The position numbers were made by a program, and so were the translations under genes. Below, in pieces: positions 55,091 through 64,000 of a DNA stretch of 64,000 nt; the first letter of the stretch is position 1; each line of letters begins with the position of its first letter. The notes under the pieces were generated by a model. The model searched no databases. It had not been told where the DNA came from and saw only the letters and a program-made list of their open reading frames with translations. The stretch is taken from positions 434,001 to 498,000 of the forward strand of contig NZ_AP027732.1 of assembly GCF_030296615.1 (NCBI RefSeq), in the 5' to 3' direction. The stretch comes from Frondihabitans sucicola (GTDB lineage: Bacteria > Actinomycetota > Actinomycetes > Actinomycetales > Microbacteriaceae).

Positions 55091-55513
55091 CTATTCGGCG
55101 GGCGGCCGCCGGCGCTGCCGTTTGGTCTCCGACCGCTCTCCCTTGGCGGCGAGGCGTCGGCGGTCCGAGCCTCGCGTGCGCTTGGTCGCGCGACGCCCGG
55201 GGGCCTCCGGAGCGAGGCCCGCGGCCACCAGCCCGGCGAGCTTCGTCAGGGCGATTTCGCGGTTGCGGAGCTGCGACCGCTGCTCGGACGCCGAGACGGT
55301 GAGCACCCCGTCGACGAGGCGGCGGGCGAGGCGCGCGAGCAGGATCATCCGCTGGTCGTCGGAGAGTGCCGGCGACTCGGCGACGTCCCAGGAGAGCTGA
55401 ACCCGGCTGTCCGAGGTGTTGACGTGCTGGCCGCCCGGCCCGGAGGACCGCGAGAACCGCCAGCCGAGTTCGGATGCGGGAATCGTCAGCGCGGGCGACA
55501 CCTCCAGATCCAT
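55091..55513 (-). CDS. arfB: Alternative ribosome-rescue factor ArfB-like (class I RF domain)
   Basis: A 140-aa peptidyl-tRNA hydrolase domain protein with the catalytic GGQ loop (RSSGPGGQHVNTSDSRVQL) and a very basic C-terminal tail (GRRATKRTRG ... ETKRQRRR), the layout of ArfB/YaeJ that frees stalled ribosomes. ATG at 55513. Confidence 0.9.
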   Translation of the reverse strand: MDLEVSPALTIPASELGWRFSRSSGPGGQHVNTSDSRVQLSWDVAESPALSDDQRMILLARLARRLVDGVLTVSASEQRSQLRNREIALTKLAGLVAAGLAPEAPGRRATKRTRGSDRRRLAAKGERSETKRQRRRPPAE

Positions 55514-55559
55514 GCCCCTAGCGTTGCACGCGCGGCGGCCGAGCGAGCATGCCGATGTG

Positions 55560-55964
55560 TCAGCCCCGGCGCGCGGACACGGAATTGGCGACACCCCAGA
55601 CGATGCAGAGCGCCAGCAGCCACGCGGCAGCCAGCAGGACGATCTCGTGGACCCAGACGCTCGCGACGAGGATCTGCACCGCCGCGAGAGCCAGCGCCGC
55701 GGCCCCGACGACGGAGAATCCGTTGCGCGCAATCATGCGATCCCTTTCGTCTCGGTATTCGAGGGCGTTGACCCGCTGCACCTCGGACGAGTCGCCGCGC
55801 CGGGCGTAGAGCATCGCACCGTAGAGGTAGACCGTCGCGACCGCCAGGTAGAGGCCGGTGAAGAGCTGGCCGCCGATGAGCACGGTGACGGCCGAGACCC
55901 CGAAGACGGCGATCACGACGACGTTGATGGGCCGGATCGCGAAACGACTATGAATCCTGGACAT
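55560..55964 (-). CDS. DUF2178-like membrane protein
   Basis: A 134-aa protein with four hydrophobic segments (INVVVIAVFGVSAVTVL; LYLAVATVYLYGAML; VVGAAALALAAVQIL; ELLAAAWLLALCIVW-type) and the linker EYRDERDRMIARNG typical of the pair formed with a small XRE regulator. It overlaps that regulator by 17 bases. Confidence 0.75.
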   Translation of the reverse strand: MSRIHSRFAIRPINVVVIAVFGVSAVTVLIGGQLFTGLYLAVATVYLYGAMLYARRGDSSEVQRVNALEYRDERDRMIARNGFSVVGAAALALAAVQILVASVWVHEIVLLAAAWLLALCIVWGVANSVSARRG

Positions 55965-56145
55965 GGAAGACCTCCTCGATTGCCTTGCCGAAGTGACGTG
56001 CCAAGCGGGCCGCCAGGGTCAGAGACGGGTCGTATCGCCCCGTCTCGATTGCGTTGATGGTTTGACGCGAGACGCCGACGAGCCGGGCAAGGTCTGCCTG
56101 CGACAGGTCGTGTTCGGCTCGGAGCCGCCTGATCTCGCTGTCCAT
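55948..56145 (-). CDS. Small XRE-family regulator
   Basis: A 65-aa helix-turn-helix protein: LSQADLARLVGVSRQTINAIETGRYDPSL is the classic YgzD-like HTH. It is paired with the overlapping membrane protein as in many Gram-positive genomes. ATG at 56145. Confidence 0.9.
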   Translation of the reverse strand: MDSEIRRLRAEHDLSQADLARLVGVSRQTINAIETGRYDPSLTLAARLARHFGKAIEEVFHVQDS

Positions 56146-56399
56146 ATGACAAGCCTGCTTGACATCGCTCCTCGTGTCAAGGGCGCTTTACATTCGCGCC
56201 GGCGGACGGCCGAACGTTGGCTGAGCGAGAGCCGTCCGAAACGCGAGCCCGGGCTGCCAATGCGTCGAGATCGGCGCCCGAAGTGGCGCGAGGGCTCTAC
56301 GGTGAGGTAGTTGCCCTAGTCCCCGGCTGCTCCCGGCCCCGGCACACAGCGACTCGTACTCGTTCCACCGCGGCACCCATCCGACGGAACAAGGTCACG

Positions 56400-57572
56400 A
56401 TGTCTTCTCTTCTCTCCCCGAGGCCCCTGGTCTCGCCGGAACCTGCGCCCGCACCCGCGCCGATCCCGGTCCGGGTTCGCAACAGCGCCGAACTGCCCGC
56501 CGGTTTCCGGTCGACCACGCCGGGATCCACCGCCAAGCCGACGAGCACCTACAACCTGCTCCTCGGCACCGTCCGCGATGCCGGGCTCCTCCGCCGACGC
56601 ACGGGCTTCTACATCGCCGTCTTCGCCGTCATCACGGCGTGCCTCGCTGCCGCGGTCACCGGCTCGGCGCTCCTGGGCGACTCCTGGTTCCAGTTGCTCA
56701 TAGCCGCCGGACTCGGCGTCATCTTCACCCAGTACGCGTTCCTCGCTCACGAGACGGCGCACCGCCAGGTGTTCGAGTCGGGCCCCCGCAGCGAGCGCTT
56801 CGGACGCGTCCTCGCGTCCGCCGTGGTCGGCATGAGCTACGCGTGGTGGATGAGCAAGCACACCCGCCACCACGGCAACCCGAACACGATCGGCAAGGAC
56901 CCCGACATCGCACCCGGGCCGGTGTCGTTCACCGAGCAGGATGCCGCGAACAAGACCGGCTTCCTGAGCTGGTTCGCGAGACGACAGGGTTACGCGTTCT
57001 TCCCGATTCTTCTTCTCGAAGGTCTCAACCTGCACTACACCTCGTACAAGACGGTGTTCGGACGCGGCAAGGTCGACAAGCGGTCCTCGGAGATCACCAT
57101 GATCACGATCCGGTTCGCCATCTACCTCGGCGTGATCTTCTGGTTCTTGCCGTTCGGTATGGCCTGGGCCTTCATCGGCGTGCAGTTCGCCGTCTTCGGT
57201 CTCTACATGGGCGCGTCGTTCGCGCCGAACCACAAGGGCATGCCGATCATCCCCGAGGGGTCGCGGGTCGACTTCCTGTCGAAGCAGGTGCTGACCTCGC
57301 GCAACGTGACCGGCGGTCCGGTCATGAACATGGCCATGGGCGGGCTGAACTACCAGGTCGAGCACCACCTGTTCCCGAACATGGCGCGGCCGAACCTGCG
57401 GCACGCGCGGCTCCTGGTGCGAGAGCACTGCGCCGCGGAGCAGATCCCCTACGTCGAGACGAACATCATCGATTCGTGGCGGATCATCGTGCGGTACCTG
57501 AACCGGGTCGGTCTCGCGGCCGGCGGCGATCCGTTCGACTGCCCCGCGGCCGCGACGTACCGACCTCGCTGA
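56400..57572 (+). CDS. Membrane fatty-acid desaturase
   Basis: A 390-aa protein with the three His boxes of acyl-lipid/CoA desaturases: HETAH (about 127-131), HTRHH (about 164-168) and QVEHHLFP (about 337-344), plus four membrane segments between them. Proline-rich N-terminus (PEPAPAPAPIPV). Introduces a double bond into membrane fatty acids; DesA3/linoleoyl-CoA desaturase-like. ATG at 56400 with weak AAGG upstream. Confidence 0.9.
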   Translation: MSSLLSPRPLVSPEPAPAPAPIPVRVRNSAELPAGFRSTTPGSTAKPTSTYNLLLGTVRDAGLLRRRTGFYIAVFAVITACLAAAVTGSALLGDSWFQLLIAAGLGVIFTQYAFLAHETAHRQVFESGPRSERFGRVLASAVVGMSYAWWMSKHTRHHGNPNTIGKDPDIAPGPVSFTEQDAANKTGFLSWFARRQGYAFFPILLLEGLNLHYTSYKTVFGRGKVDKRSSEITMITIRFAIYLGVIFWFLPFGMAWAFIGVQFAVFGLYMGASFAPNHKGMPIIPEGSRVDFLSKQVLTSRNVTGGPVMNMAMGGLNYQVEHHLFPNMARPNLRHARLLVREHCAAEQIPYVETNIIDSWRIIVRYLNRVGLAAGGDPFDCPAAATYRPR

Positions 57573-57593
57573 CCAGCCCGGACCCGGCAGTGA

Positions 57594-58571
57594 TCACGGG
57601 CGGAGCAGGATCTTGCCGGAGCGGCCGGGCTCGAAGTTCGCGGCACTCGCGGCCCGCGCCTCGTCGAAGGTGTAGGTGGCCTCGACCGGCAGGGTGAGCG
57701 AGCCGTCCTGGATCCTGCTCACGAGTTCTCCGAACAGGGCGCGACGCTGCTCTCGGGGCATGGCGGCGTTGACCGGGCTTCCCCAGAAACCCTTGACGGT
57801 CGCCTGCTTGAAGATGACGTCGCCCGAGGCGAGCTCCATGACCGGCGACTGCATCGCCCCGAACACCACGAGCGTGCCGCCCTCCGCCAGGAGCGACAGG
57901 ACCTCGCCGCTCGCGCGCCCACCGACGGAGTCGACGCCGACGCGGATCGGGGCGTCACCGACGATCGACCGCACCTGCGCGACCCAGCCGTCGGCGTCGG
58001 TCGCGACGACGTTGCCGATGCCGAGCGCGGCGAGTTCGTCGATGCCGGCGGCGCGACGGACCAGCCCCACGACGTTGACGCCGCGCGCGGCGGCGAGCTG
58101 CGCCACGAGTCGACCGACGGCTCCGTTGGCCGCGTTCTGCACGAGCCAGTCGCCCTCCGAGAGCGCGAGGGTCTCGAGCAGGCTGATCGCACTGAACGGC
58201 ATCGAGACGAGCTGCGCGGCGACCTCGTCGGGGATGTCGTCACTCACCGGGATGAGTCCGGCCGCCTTGGCGACGAAGAACTCGGCCCAGGCTCCGAAGC
58301 TGCCGCCCGACGCCACTCGCTGTCCGACCTGGAAACGTTCGACTCCCTCGCCCAGCGCATCGATGACGCCGACGGCTTCGGTGCCGGCGCGGGCCGGGAG
58401 CTCCGGCTTGAAGCCGTAGGTGCCGCGGATGGTCCAGAGGTCGTGATTGTGGATCGGCGACAGGAGGGTGCGGATCCGCACCTCGCCCTCGCCGGGCTCG
58501 GGAAGGGCAACGTCTTCGACGGTCAGGACCTCGGAGGGCTCACCGAACTCGTGGTGGATGACGGCGCGCAT
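57594..58571 (-). CDS. Medium-chain alcohol dehydrogenase/enoyl reductase-like protein
   Basis: A 325-aa MDR-family protein: GroES-like N-domain (SPIHNHDLWTIRGTYGF), cofactor-binding NAANGAVGRLVAQLA (about residue 150) and C-terminal GKILLRP. It lacks the structural-zinc Cys cluster. IHNHD is typical of enoyl thioester reductase/Etr1-like members. Convergent with the desaturase, 21 bases apart. Confidence 0.85.
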   Translation of the reverse strand: MRAVIHHEFGEPSEVLTVEDVALPEPGEGEVRIRTLLSPIHNHDLWTIRGTYGFKPELPARAGTEAVGVIDALGEGVERFQVGQRVASGGSFGAWAEFFVAKAAGLIPVSDDIPDEVAAQLVSMPFSAISLLETLALSEGDWLVQNAANGAVGRLVAQLAAARGVNVVGLVRRAAGIDELAALGIGNVVATDADGWVAQVRSIVGDAPIRVGVDSVGGRASGEVLSLLAEGGTLVVFGAMQSPVMELASGDVIFKQATVKGFWGSPVNAAMPREQRRALFGELVSRIQDGSLTLPVEATYTFDEARAASAANFEPGRSGKILLRP

Positions 58572-58672
58572 GGCGGCCTCGACTTTCTCAGGCGGGTGGG
58601 GAGGAGCCTGGTGAGCCCAGCCTGCCAGGCGCAAGACACCCGCGGCCCGCAGTGACGTGAGAGACACGCTCC

Positions 58673-58712
58673 AGGGCGTGTCTCCCCCGTGGCGACGGGG
58701 GAGACACGCCCT
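58673..58712. terminator. Perfect 17-bp hairpin at end of AraC gene
   Basis: A 17-bp perfect inverted repeat (58673-58689 with 58696-58712; starts AGGGCGTGTCTCCCCC) around a six-base loop. It overlaps the stop of the AraC gene (58711-58713). No U tract. It most likely terminates the AraC transcript on the minus strand. Just upstream at 58660-58672 a GACACGCT run repeats part of an arm. Confidence 0.75.
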
Positions 58713-59675
58713 AGCTGCGCAGCGTCTCCGACGGCAGCTCGCCGAAGCGCTGGCCGTAGGCCGCGGAGAATCGGCCCGAGTGAGCGAACCCCCAGCGCTC
58801 GGCGACCGCGGCGACCGACGCTTCGGCAGGCCCGAGGTGCACGAGGTCGGCGTGCGCGCGGTCGAGACGGACGTCGCGGAGATAGGCCGTCGGCGTCATC
58901 CCGAGCTGCGTCGCGAAGGCGCTCTGCAGGCCGCGGAGGCTGAGATCGGCGGCTCGCGCGATGTCGGTGCTGGTGATCGGGAGGTGGGCCGAGACGTGGA
59001 TGAATTCGACGGCGGCCCGGATCCTGCTGTTCCTCGGGTTGGTCAGGAGGGGCGGCAGGGGCGCCGTCCGGTGCGGGAACGTCCGGAGCAGCGTCTCGGC
59101 CGCGAGCCGCTTGATGTCGGCGAGCACGAGGGGCGAGGGTTCCTGCCCGATCACGGTCTTCGCCACCGTCGTGATGGTGGACTTCCAGCGCCGGAGGGCA
59201 TCGGCATCGGGCACGGCGGTGTGGTCGAAGTGGATCGGCCCGGGCAGGGCGCCCTCGGACTCGGCGGCGACGCGCTCGAGGAACCCGGCGCCGAAGTGGA
59301 CCAGGTTCTGCCGATAGTCGGTGAAGTCGAACGCGAAGCGCTTTCCGGTGGGGAACATCGCCGGGCGTCCGATCGCGAGCGGGGTCTCGTCGGCTCCCAC
59401 GTCGTAGATGCCGGCTCCCGCCGTGATCCAGGAGACCACGTACTCGTTCTCGGGCTGGATCGTCCCCGGATCGAACCCAGGAACATCGACGACCTCAGCG
59501 TCATGTCGGCGTCGCCCGTGATCGTGTAGCGGTAGGCGAACTCGGCTTCGGTGAGCTCGGTCGTGAAGTCGTCGCCGTTGTAGCCGTCCTCGAACAGGGC
59601 GCGCGCCTGCTCGAGGTCGCGGCCGCCCACGTCGGAACGCGACATCGGCTCGGGCTGCGTGGTCATCAGGGGCAT
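58711..59675 (-). CDS. AraC-family regulator with sensor domain
   Basis: About 321 aa. N-terminal AraC_binding_2-like domain (EFAYRYTITGDADMTLRSS ... YVVSWITAGAGIYDVG) and C-terminal two-HTH domain (DIARAADLSLRGLQSAFATQLGMTPTAYLRD; VAERWGFAHSGRFSAAYGQRFG). The frame breaks near 59470-59473; one more base gives FLGSDPGTIQPENEY. ATG at 59675 or 59666. Divergent from nothing close; controls unknown genes. Confidence 0.82.
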
Positions 59676-59736
59676 GCTGACACAGGAGACCGGCGCGGAT
59701 AAGCCCTTGGCCGCAGAACGCACTTCTGCTAAGCGG

Positions 59737-60093
59737 TCAGGCCGACTCCGGCCCCAGGACGTCGTGCAGAGCGACCCGCAGAGCGCGGGCGAACGCCGCC
59801 GGCACGTGCCCGACGTGCTCGCGGCCGGCCCGGATCGCCACCCGCGCGGCGCCACCCTCGAGGTCGACCCGCCAGGCGCTGACGCGCGCGACCGGGATCT
59901 CGGCAGTGTCGTTTCCCGCCGCCGCGTCCCCGGACTCGATCACGATCAGCCGCCGGTAGACGCAGACGGAGTCGAAGCGACCGGAGACGGTGCTGGTGCA
60001 TTCGAAGACGAGCTCACGATCGAGAGGCCCGAAGAACGCGTCCCAGTCGAGGTCGTCGCCCCGCGGCACGGTCGGCGCGGATGACGGGTGCAT
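59737..60093 (-). CDS. Hypothetical protein, 118 aa
   Basis: Unrecognised soluble protein. The beta-rich centre (ELVFECTSTVSGRFDSVCVYRRLIVIE) and C-terminal HVPAAFARALRVAL helix look like a real fold rather than a chance ORF. ATG at 60093. The gap 60094-60397 upstream (304 bases) shows no clear gene or motif. Confidence 0.5.
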   Translation of the reverse strand: MHPSSAPTVPRGDDLDWDAFFGPLDRELVFECTSTVSGRFDSVCVYRRLIVIESGDAAAGNDTAEIPVARVSAWRVDLEGGAARVAIRAGREHVGHVPAAFARALRVALHDVLGPESA

Positions 60094-60397
60094 CGCAGCC
60101 CTCCGTCCCGAACGGATCGACCGGCGGGGTTCGCCGACGTCGCCCGTCACGCGCCCAGCCAACCGCGTTTCGCCGGCCCCGTCTGCCCGGTGTCGACATC
60201 GGTTCTGAAAGGGGTCGGCGAACGCACTCCGGGTGCACCGTCGGGAAACGATCGGACCTCACCCGCCGAAAAACGCACTCCCGCGGCAGCGGAGCGGGCC
60301 GGAGCGTCCGATTAACGCGGATGCCGCCCGCCAAGGCCGTCGATGACGGCGGTGGGCGTGATGCTGGGAGAGGAATCACAGACCCAGAGGACACTCG

Positions 60398-60676
60398 ATG
60401 CCCGACCAGCAACTCGACCACCTGACCCACGAAGAACTCGTCCGGGCGATCGCTGAGCGCCTCGGCGAGCCCAGTCGGCCGTCCGGCAGCGCCTATCTCC
60501 GGGCGCCTGGCGTGCCCGCCGTCACGATTCGGCCGTACCCGAAGCGCCGTCCGGCGACACCCGCCGCCACCCGTGCTGTCGAACCACTCCAGCCCATCGC
60601 CGTGCCGAGCCTGCCGAGCGACGTCACGTACGCCGACTTCCTCCGCGACCCGGAGAGTCTGCGGAGCGCCGGGTAG
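60398..60676 (+). CDS. Hypothetical protein, 92 aa
   Basis: Small protein with an acidic N-terminal helix (QLDHLTHEELVRAIAERLG) and a proline-rich basic middle. Ends SDVTYADFLRDPESLRSAG. No recognised domain. ATG at 60398 follows AGAGGA with a usable spacing. Composition agrees with the chromosome. Confidence 0.5.
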   Translation: MPDQQLDHLTHEELVRAIAERLGEPSRPSGSAYLRAPGVPAVTIRPYPKRRPATPAATRAVEPLQPIAVPSLPSDVTYADFLRDPESLRSAG

Positions 60677-60763
60677 TCGAGGGCTGCGTCGCGCGCTGGA
60701 GTGCGCCGGGCGCGCGGGTGCGCCGGCCGCTGCGCGCGCGGGTGCGCCGGGCGCACGCGCGCC

Positions 60764-60982
60764 TCAGCGCGCCGCGAGCTTGCGGAGCGCCGACCCCTTG
60801 TGCGCAGCGCGGGCCCCGGTCTTCTCCGACTCGACCACGAACGCCGGCTCGTCGCGCGACGCCGTGAAGCTCTGGCCGTCGAACTCGAAATCCGAGGTCT
60901 TTCTCTCCTTCACCACGCCGTGCGTCCGGCCCTGCGAGGTGTTCCACGAGACGCGATCCCCGACCGCCAGCGACTCGGCCAC
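60764..60982 (-). CDS. DUF2945/hypervirulence-associated small protein
   Basis: A 72-aa SH3-like small protein: VGDRVSWNTSQGRTHGVVKERKTS is the DUF2945 (HVA1) signature, followed by FDGQSFTASRDEPAFVVESEKTG and a Lys-rich end (AHKGSALRKLAAR). GTG at 60982, just after the stop of the previous gene. Function unknown. Confidence 0.8.
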   Translation of the reverse strand: MAESLAVGDRVSWNTSQGRTHGVVKERKTSDFEFDGQSFTASRDEPAFVVESEKTGARAAHKGSALRKLAAR

Positions 60983-60983
60983 G

Positions 60984-61322
60984 TCACTCGTTCCATTCGA
61001 GGTCGTCTGGCACGACGTCGGACGACTGTTCCTCGGGCCGGACAGCCGCCCCGCGCTGCTTCGCCGTCTCCGACTCGAGGAAGGCCACCAGCTCGGTGTC
61101 CTCGAGCTCCGCGAACTCGCTGGCGGTGTCGACGGCGACGATCTGGCTCGCCGGGCCGAGGAGGAACGTCGCCCGGCCGACCGACCCGTCGTCCTGCCTG
61201 GTCGGAACCTGCACGGCCGCGGCCGACCCGTTGGAGGCCAGGATCTGCGCGTAGTCGACCAGGGCGAGAGCGATCGTCGATCCGGTGAGCACGGATCCGT
61301 CGGCGTAGTGGATGAGTTGCAT
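60984..61322 (-). CDS. Hypothetical protein, 112 aa
   Basis: Starts MQLIHYADGSVLTGSTIALALVDYAQILA, with a beta-alpha pattern, then an acidic C-terminus. Conserved-looking core resembles small actinobacterial proteins paired with DUF2945, and the two genes abut, so they form a two-gene unit. Divergent from the phosphoketolase across 117 bases. Confidence 0.6.
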   Translation of the reverse strand: MQLIHYADGSVLTGSTIALALVDYAQILASNGSAAAVQVPTRQDDGSVGRATFLLGPASQIVAVDTASEFAELEDTELVAFLESETAKQRGAAVRPEEQSSDVVPDDLEWNE

Positions 61323-61439
61323 GCCTCCTGCCTAGGCCTCCGAAGCTGAGGATGCACCGGGATGACTCCGCGCACGGGTACAGAGCGTAGAAGGGAGGCT
61401 GCTCGTTCCCCGCACCGGGTGACGAGGGAAAGGGCTCCC

Positions 61440-63808
61440 GTGCCGACCGAACTCGAGACCGTGGACACCTGGTGGCGCGCCGCCAACTACCTCACCGTGG
61501 GCCAGATCTACCTGCTCGACGACCCTCTGCTCGAGCAACCGCTGACCCCCGACCACATCAAGCCGCGCCTGCTCGGCCACTGGGGCACCTCTCCGGGCCT
61601 CAACTTCGTCTACGCCCACCTCAACCGGGTGATCGTGCGCGACGAGCGACAGCTCATCTTCGTCTGCGGCCCGGGACACGGAGGCCCGGCGATGGTCGCC
61701 AACGCCTGGCTCGACGGCACCTACTCCGAGCTCTACCCGTCCGTCACGCGCGACAAGGCCGGGATGCAGCGGCTGTTCCGCCAGTTCTCCTTCCCCGGCG
61801 GGATCCCCTCCCACGATGCGCCCAACGTGCCCGGCTCCATCAACGAGGGCGGCGAGCTCGGCTACTCGCTGTCGCACGCCTACGGCGCCGTCCTGGACAA
61901 CCCCGACCTGGTGGCAGTCTGCGTCGTCGGCGACGGTGAGGCCGAGACGGGCCCCTGGCCACGAGCTGGCACGCGAACAAACTGATCGATGCGGCGCACG
62001 ACGGGGCCGTCCTGCCGATCCTGCATCTCAACGGCTACAAGATCGCCAATCCGACCATCCTGGCGCGCATCGACGAGGACGAACTGCTCCAGCTGTTCCG
62101 CGGCTACGGGTACGACCCCGTCGTGGTGGCGGGCGGGTTGGACGGCGAGGACCCGATGAAGGTGCACCGCCGGATGGCCACGGCCCTGGACGACGCGCTG
62201 GCAGCGATCGATGCGGCACAGGCGGCGGCGCGCTCCGGTGCCGGCGATGCCCGCCCGGCCTGGCCCCTGATCATCCTGCGCACCCCCAAGGGCTGGACGG
62301 GCCCGAAGGTCGTCGACGGCGAACCCGTGGAGAACACCTGGCGCGCCCACCAGGTGCCGCTCGACTCCGTCCGCGAGAACCCCGAGCACCTGCGCCAGCT
62401 CGAGCAGTGGCTGGCCTCCTACGACCCGGTGGCGCTCTTCGGCGAGAGCGGCGAACCGGCCGCCTCGCTCGCAGCCTTGAAGCCGCACGGCGACGCCCGG
62501 ATGAGCGCCACCCCCTTCGCGAACGGCGGCAGGATCCGCACCGACCTCCGCCTCTCCGATTTCCGCGCGCACGCGGTCGACACCGCAGGATCGCGGACGG
62601 TCACCGCCTCCGCCACGCACGGCTTCGGCGAGTGGCTGGCCGATGTCATCCGCGACAATCCCGACACGTTCCGGCTGTTCGGACCCGACGAGACCGTGTC
62701 GAACAAGCTCGACGCCGTCTTCGAGGTGACCGATCGCGTGTGGGCGGCGCGCCTGCTCGACACCGACCTGAACCTCGCCCGCTCGGGGCGGGTGACCGAG
62801 GTCCTCAGCGAACACCTGCTGCAGGGACTCCTCGAGGGCTACCTCCTGACCGGCCGCCACGGGATCCTGAACACCTACGAGGCGTTCGTCCACATCGTCG
62901 ACTCGATGTTCAATCAGCACGCGAAGTGGCTCGAAGCGACGCGCGACATCGAGTGGCGCCGACCGATCTCGTCGTTCGTCTACCTGCTCTCGTCGCACGT
63001 CTGGCGGCAGGATCACAACGGCTTCTCGCACCAGGACCCCGGCTTTCTCGACGTCGTGGTCAACAAGCAGGCCCACCTGGTGCGGATCTCCCTCGCGCCC
63101 GACGCCAACACCCTCCTCGCCGTCATGGACAAGGCGCTCCGCGACGTCGACACGGTGCAGGTCGTCATCGCGGGCAAGCAGGATCAACCCGCCTGGCTGT
63201 CGATGGACGAGGCGGAAGCCCACGTGCAGCGCGGTGCCGGGGCGTGGGACTGGGCCGGAACGCCCGGCTCACCGGATCGCGACGACCCCCTCCCCGACGT
63301 GGTCCTGGCCTGCGCCGGCGACGTCCCGACGCTCGAGACCGTGGCCGCCGCCGACATCATCCGGCACGAGCTGCCCGAGGTCAACGTGCGTGTGGTCAAC
63401 GTCGTCGACCTGATGAAGCTGCAGGATCAGCGCGAACACCCGCACGGATTCACCGACGACCAGTTCGACGAGCTGTTCACGACGGACCGGCCCGTGGTGT
63501 TCGACTTCCACGGCTACCCGTCCCTCGTGCACCAGCTGACCTACCGTCGGCACAACCACGACAACATCCACGTCCGCGGGTTCCAGGAGAAAGGGACCAC
63601 GACGACGCCGTTCGACATGGCGATGCTCAACGACATCGACCGCTTCAAACTGGTGCTGGACGTCCTGGAGTACGTGCCGGGTCTGTCCGCCCGGCACCCC
63701 GACGCCAAGGCGTCCCTGCAGGAGCGACGGGACGCCGCCCGCGAGTACGCGTACACGCGCGGGGAGGACCACCCGGACATCACGGGATGGGAGTTCGGGC
63801 AGGGGTGA
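61440..63808 (+). CDS. xfp: Phosphoketolase (Xfp type)
   Basis: Thiamine-diphosphate enzyme of about 789 aa that splits xylulose 5-phosphate (and often fructose 6-phosphate) into acetyl phosphate plus an aldose phosphate. GTG at 61440 after GAGGGAAAGGG. Motifs: [30 protein letters not shown] and [12 protein letters not shown]. The frame breaks at a C4 run (61952-61955); one more C joins AETGPL to [11 protein letters not shown]. Feeds acetyl-CoA synthesis and pentose use. After the stop, 63809-64000 holds only GGTTGACGG-like repeats. Confidence 0.92.
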
Positions 63809-64000
63809 TCGCGTTGTCGCCGGTGGGGCCGACCGGGGTGCCGGTGAGCTGACCGGACGGGGTGACGGCCGGGTTGACGCGGGTTGACGGCCGAGTTGAC
63901 CGACAGGGTGCCGGCCGGAATGCCTGCGGGGCGCTAGCCGTGCGTTTGCACAGGACCGGCACAAAGCGCAACCCGTAGCGGCGATTCACGCCGGGCCGTA

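Noticed and set aside
1-63808. Calling the frameshifted genes pseudogenes
   Set aside because: All breaks are single-base losses, mostly in short runs, and lie in operonic genes with intact motifs on both sides; sequencing error explains them better.
63780-63989. 69-aa minus-strand ORF at the window end
   Set aside because: It overlaps the phosphoketolase end and low-complexity GGTTGACGG repeats; no ribosome site or domain.

Overview
The window is about 64 kb of high-GC actinobacterial chromosome. The C50-carotenoid cluster (crtE-crtB-crtI-crtYe-crtYf-crtEb with a divergent idi), the Asp23/AmaP/ECF-sigma locus, a bacterial-type dCTP deaminase, an Eis-like acetyltransferase and a Xfp phosphoketolase together point to Microbacteriaceae. 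This rests on gene content only; no 16S or other marker is present.

Layout. 1-6.3 kb: a minus-strand operon for a peptide/oligosaccharide-type ABC importer (lipoprotein binding protein, two permeases, fused double ATPase) ending in a GH1 beta-glucosidase, with a LacI-type operator lying in its promoter. 6.3-10.8 kb: Eis-like acetyltransferase, LacI regulator, PEP-mutase-family lyase, two-domain VOC protein. 10.9-13.2 kb: four small or membrane proteins (YihY/BrkB, DUF3618, holin-like DUF1469, YtxH-like). 13.3-19.3 kb: carotenoid cluster and idi. 19.5-25.4 kb: dcd, quinone oxidoreductase, and two divergent operons for envelope stress (Asp23/AmaP and ECF sigma). 25.4-26.9 kb: repeat elements, an FMN reductase and tRNA-Gly(CCC).

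27.2-44.0 kb, just past the tRNA, is an accessory island visibly richer in A+T than its flanks and packed with defence-type genes. It holds a three-gene helicase/methyltransferase restriction-modification set, a minus-strand unit of small protein + zinc-hook SMC-like ATPase + HEPN-like protein, a GmrSD-type restriction enzyme, an EcsC protein overlapping a nuclease-like ORF, an unrecognised 406-aa protein, and a GTPase-like P-loop protein with two small partners, one of them membrane-anchored. No integrase, transposase or att repeat was found.

44.1-64.0 kb returns to ordinary high-GC sequence. It carries AraC and VOC genes, nucleotidyltransferase and phosphotransferase genes of antibiotic-resistance families, an APC permease, M23 peptidase, a cytidine deaminase-ASCH fusion, GH25 lysozyme, ArfB, a fatty-acid desaturase, a medium-chain reductase and the phosphoketolase.

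Two cross-cutting observations affect how the window should be read. At least sixteen otherwise intact genes show exactly one missing base, nearly always in a short G/C run and never an extra base, so most apparent frameshifts are probably sequencing errors. Two families of intergenic palindromes recur: an 80-90 bp hairpin at three gene ends, and a TAACTCAGG-bearing hairpin whose arm sequence also appears at the edge of Gly-rich insertions inside two coding sequences.
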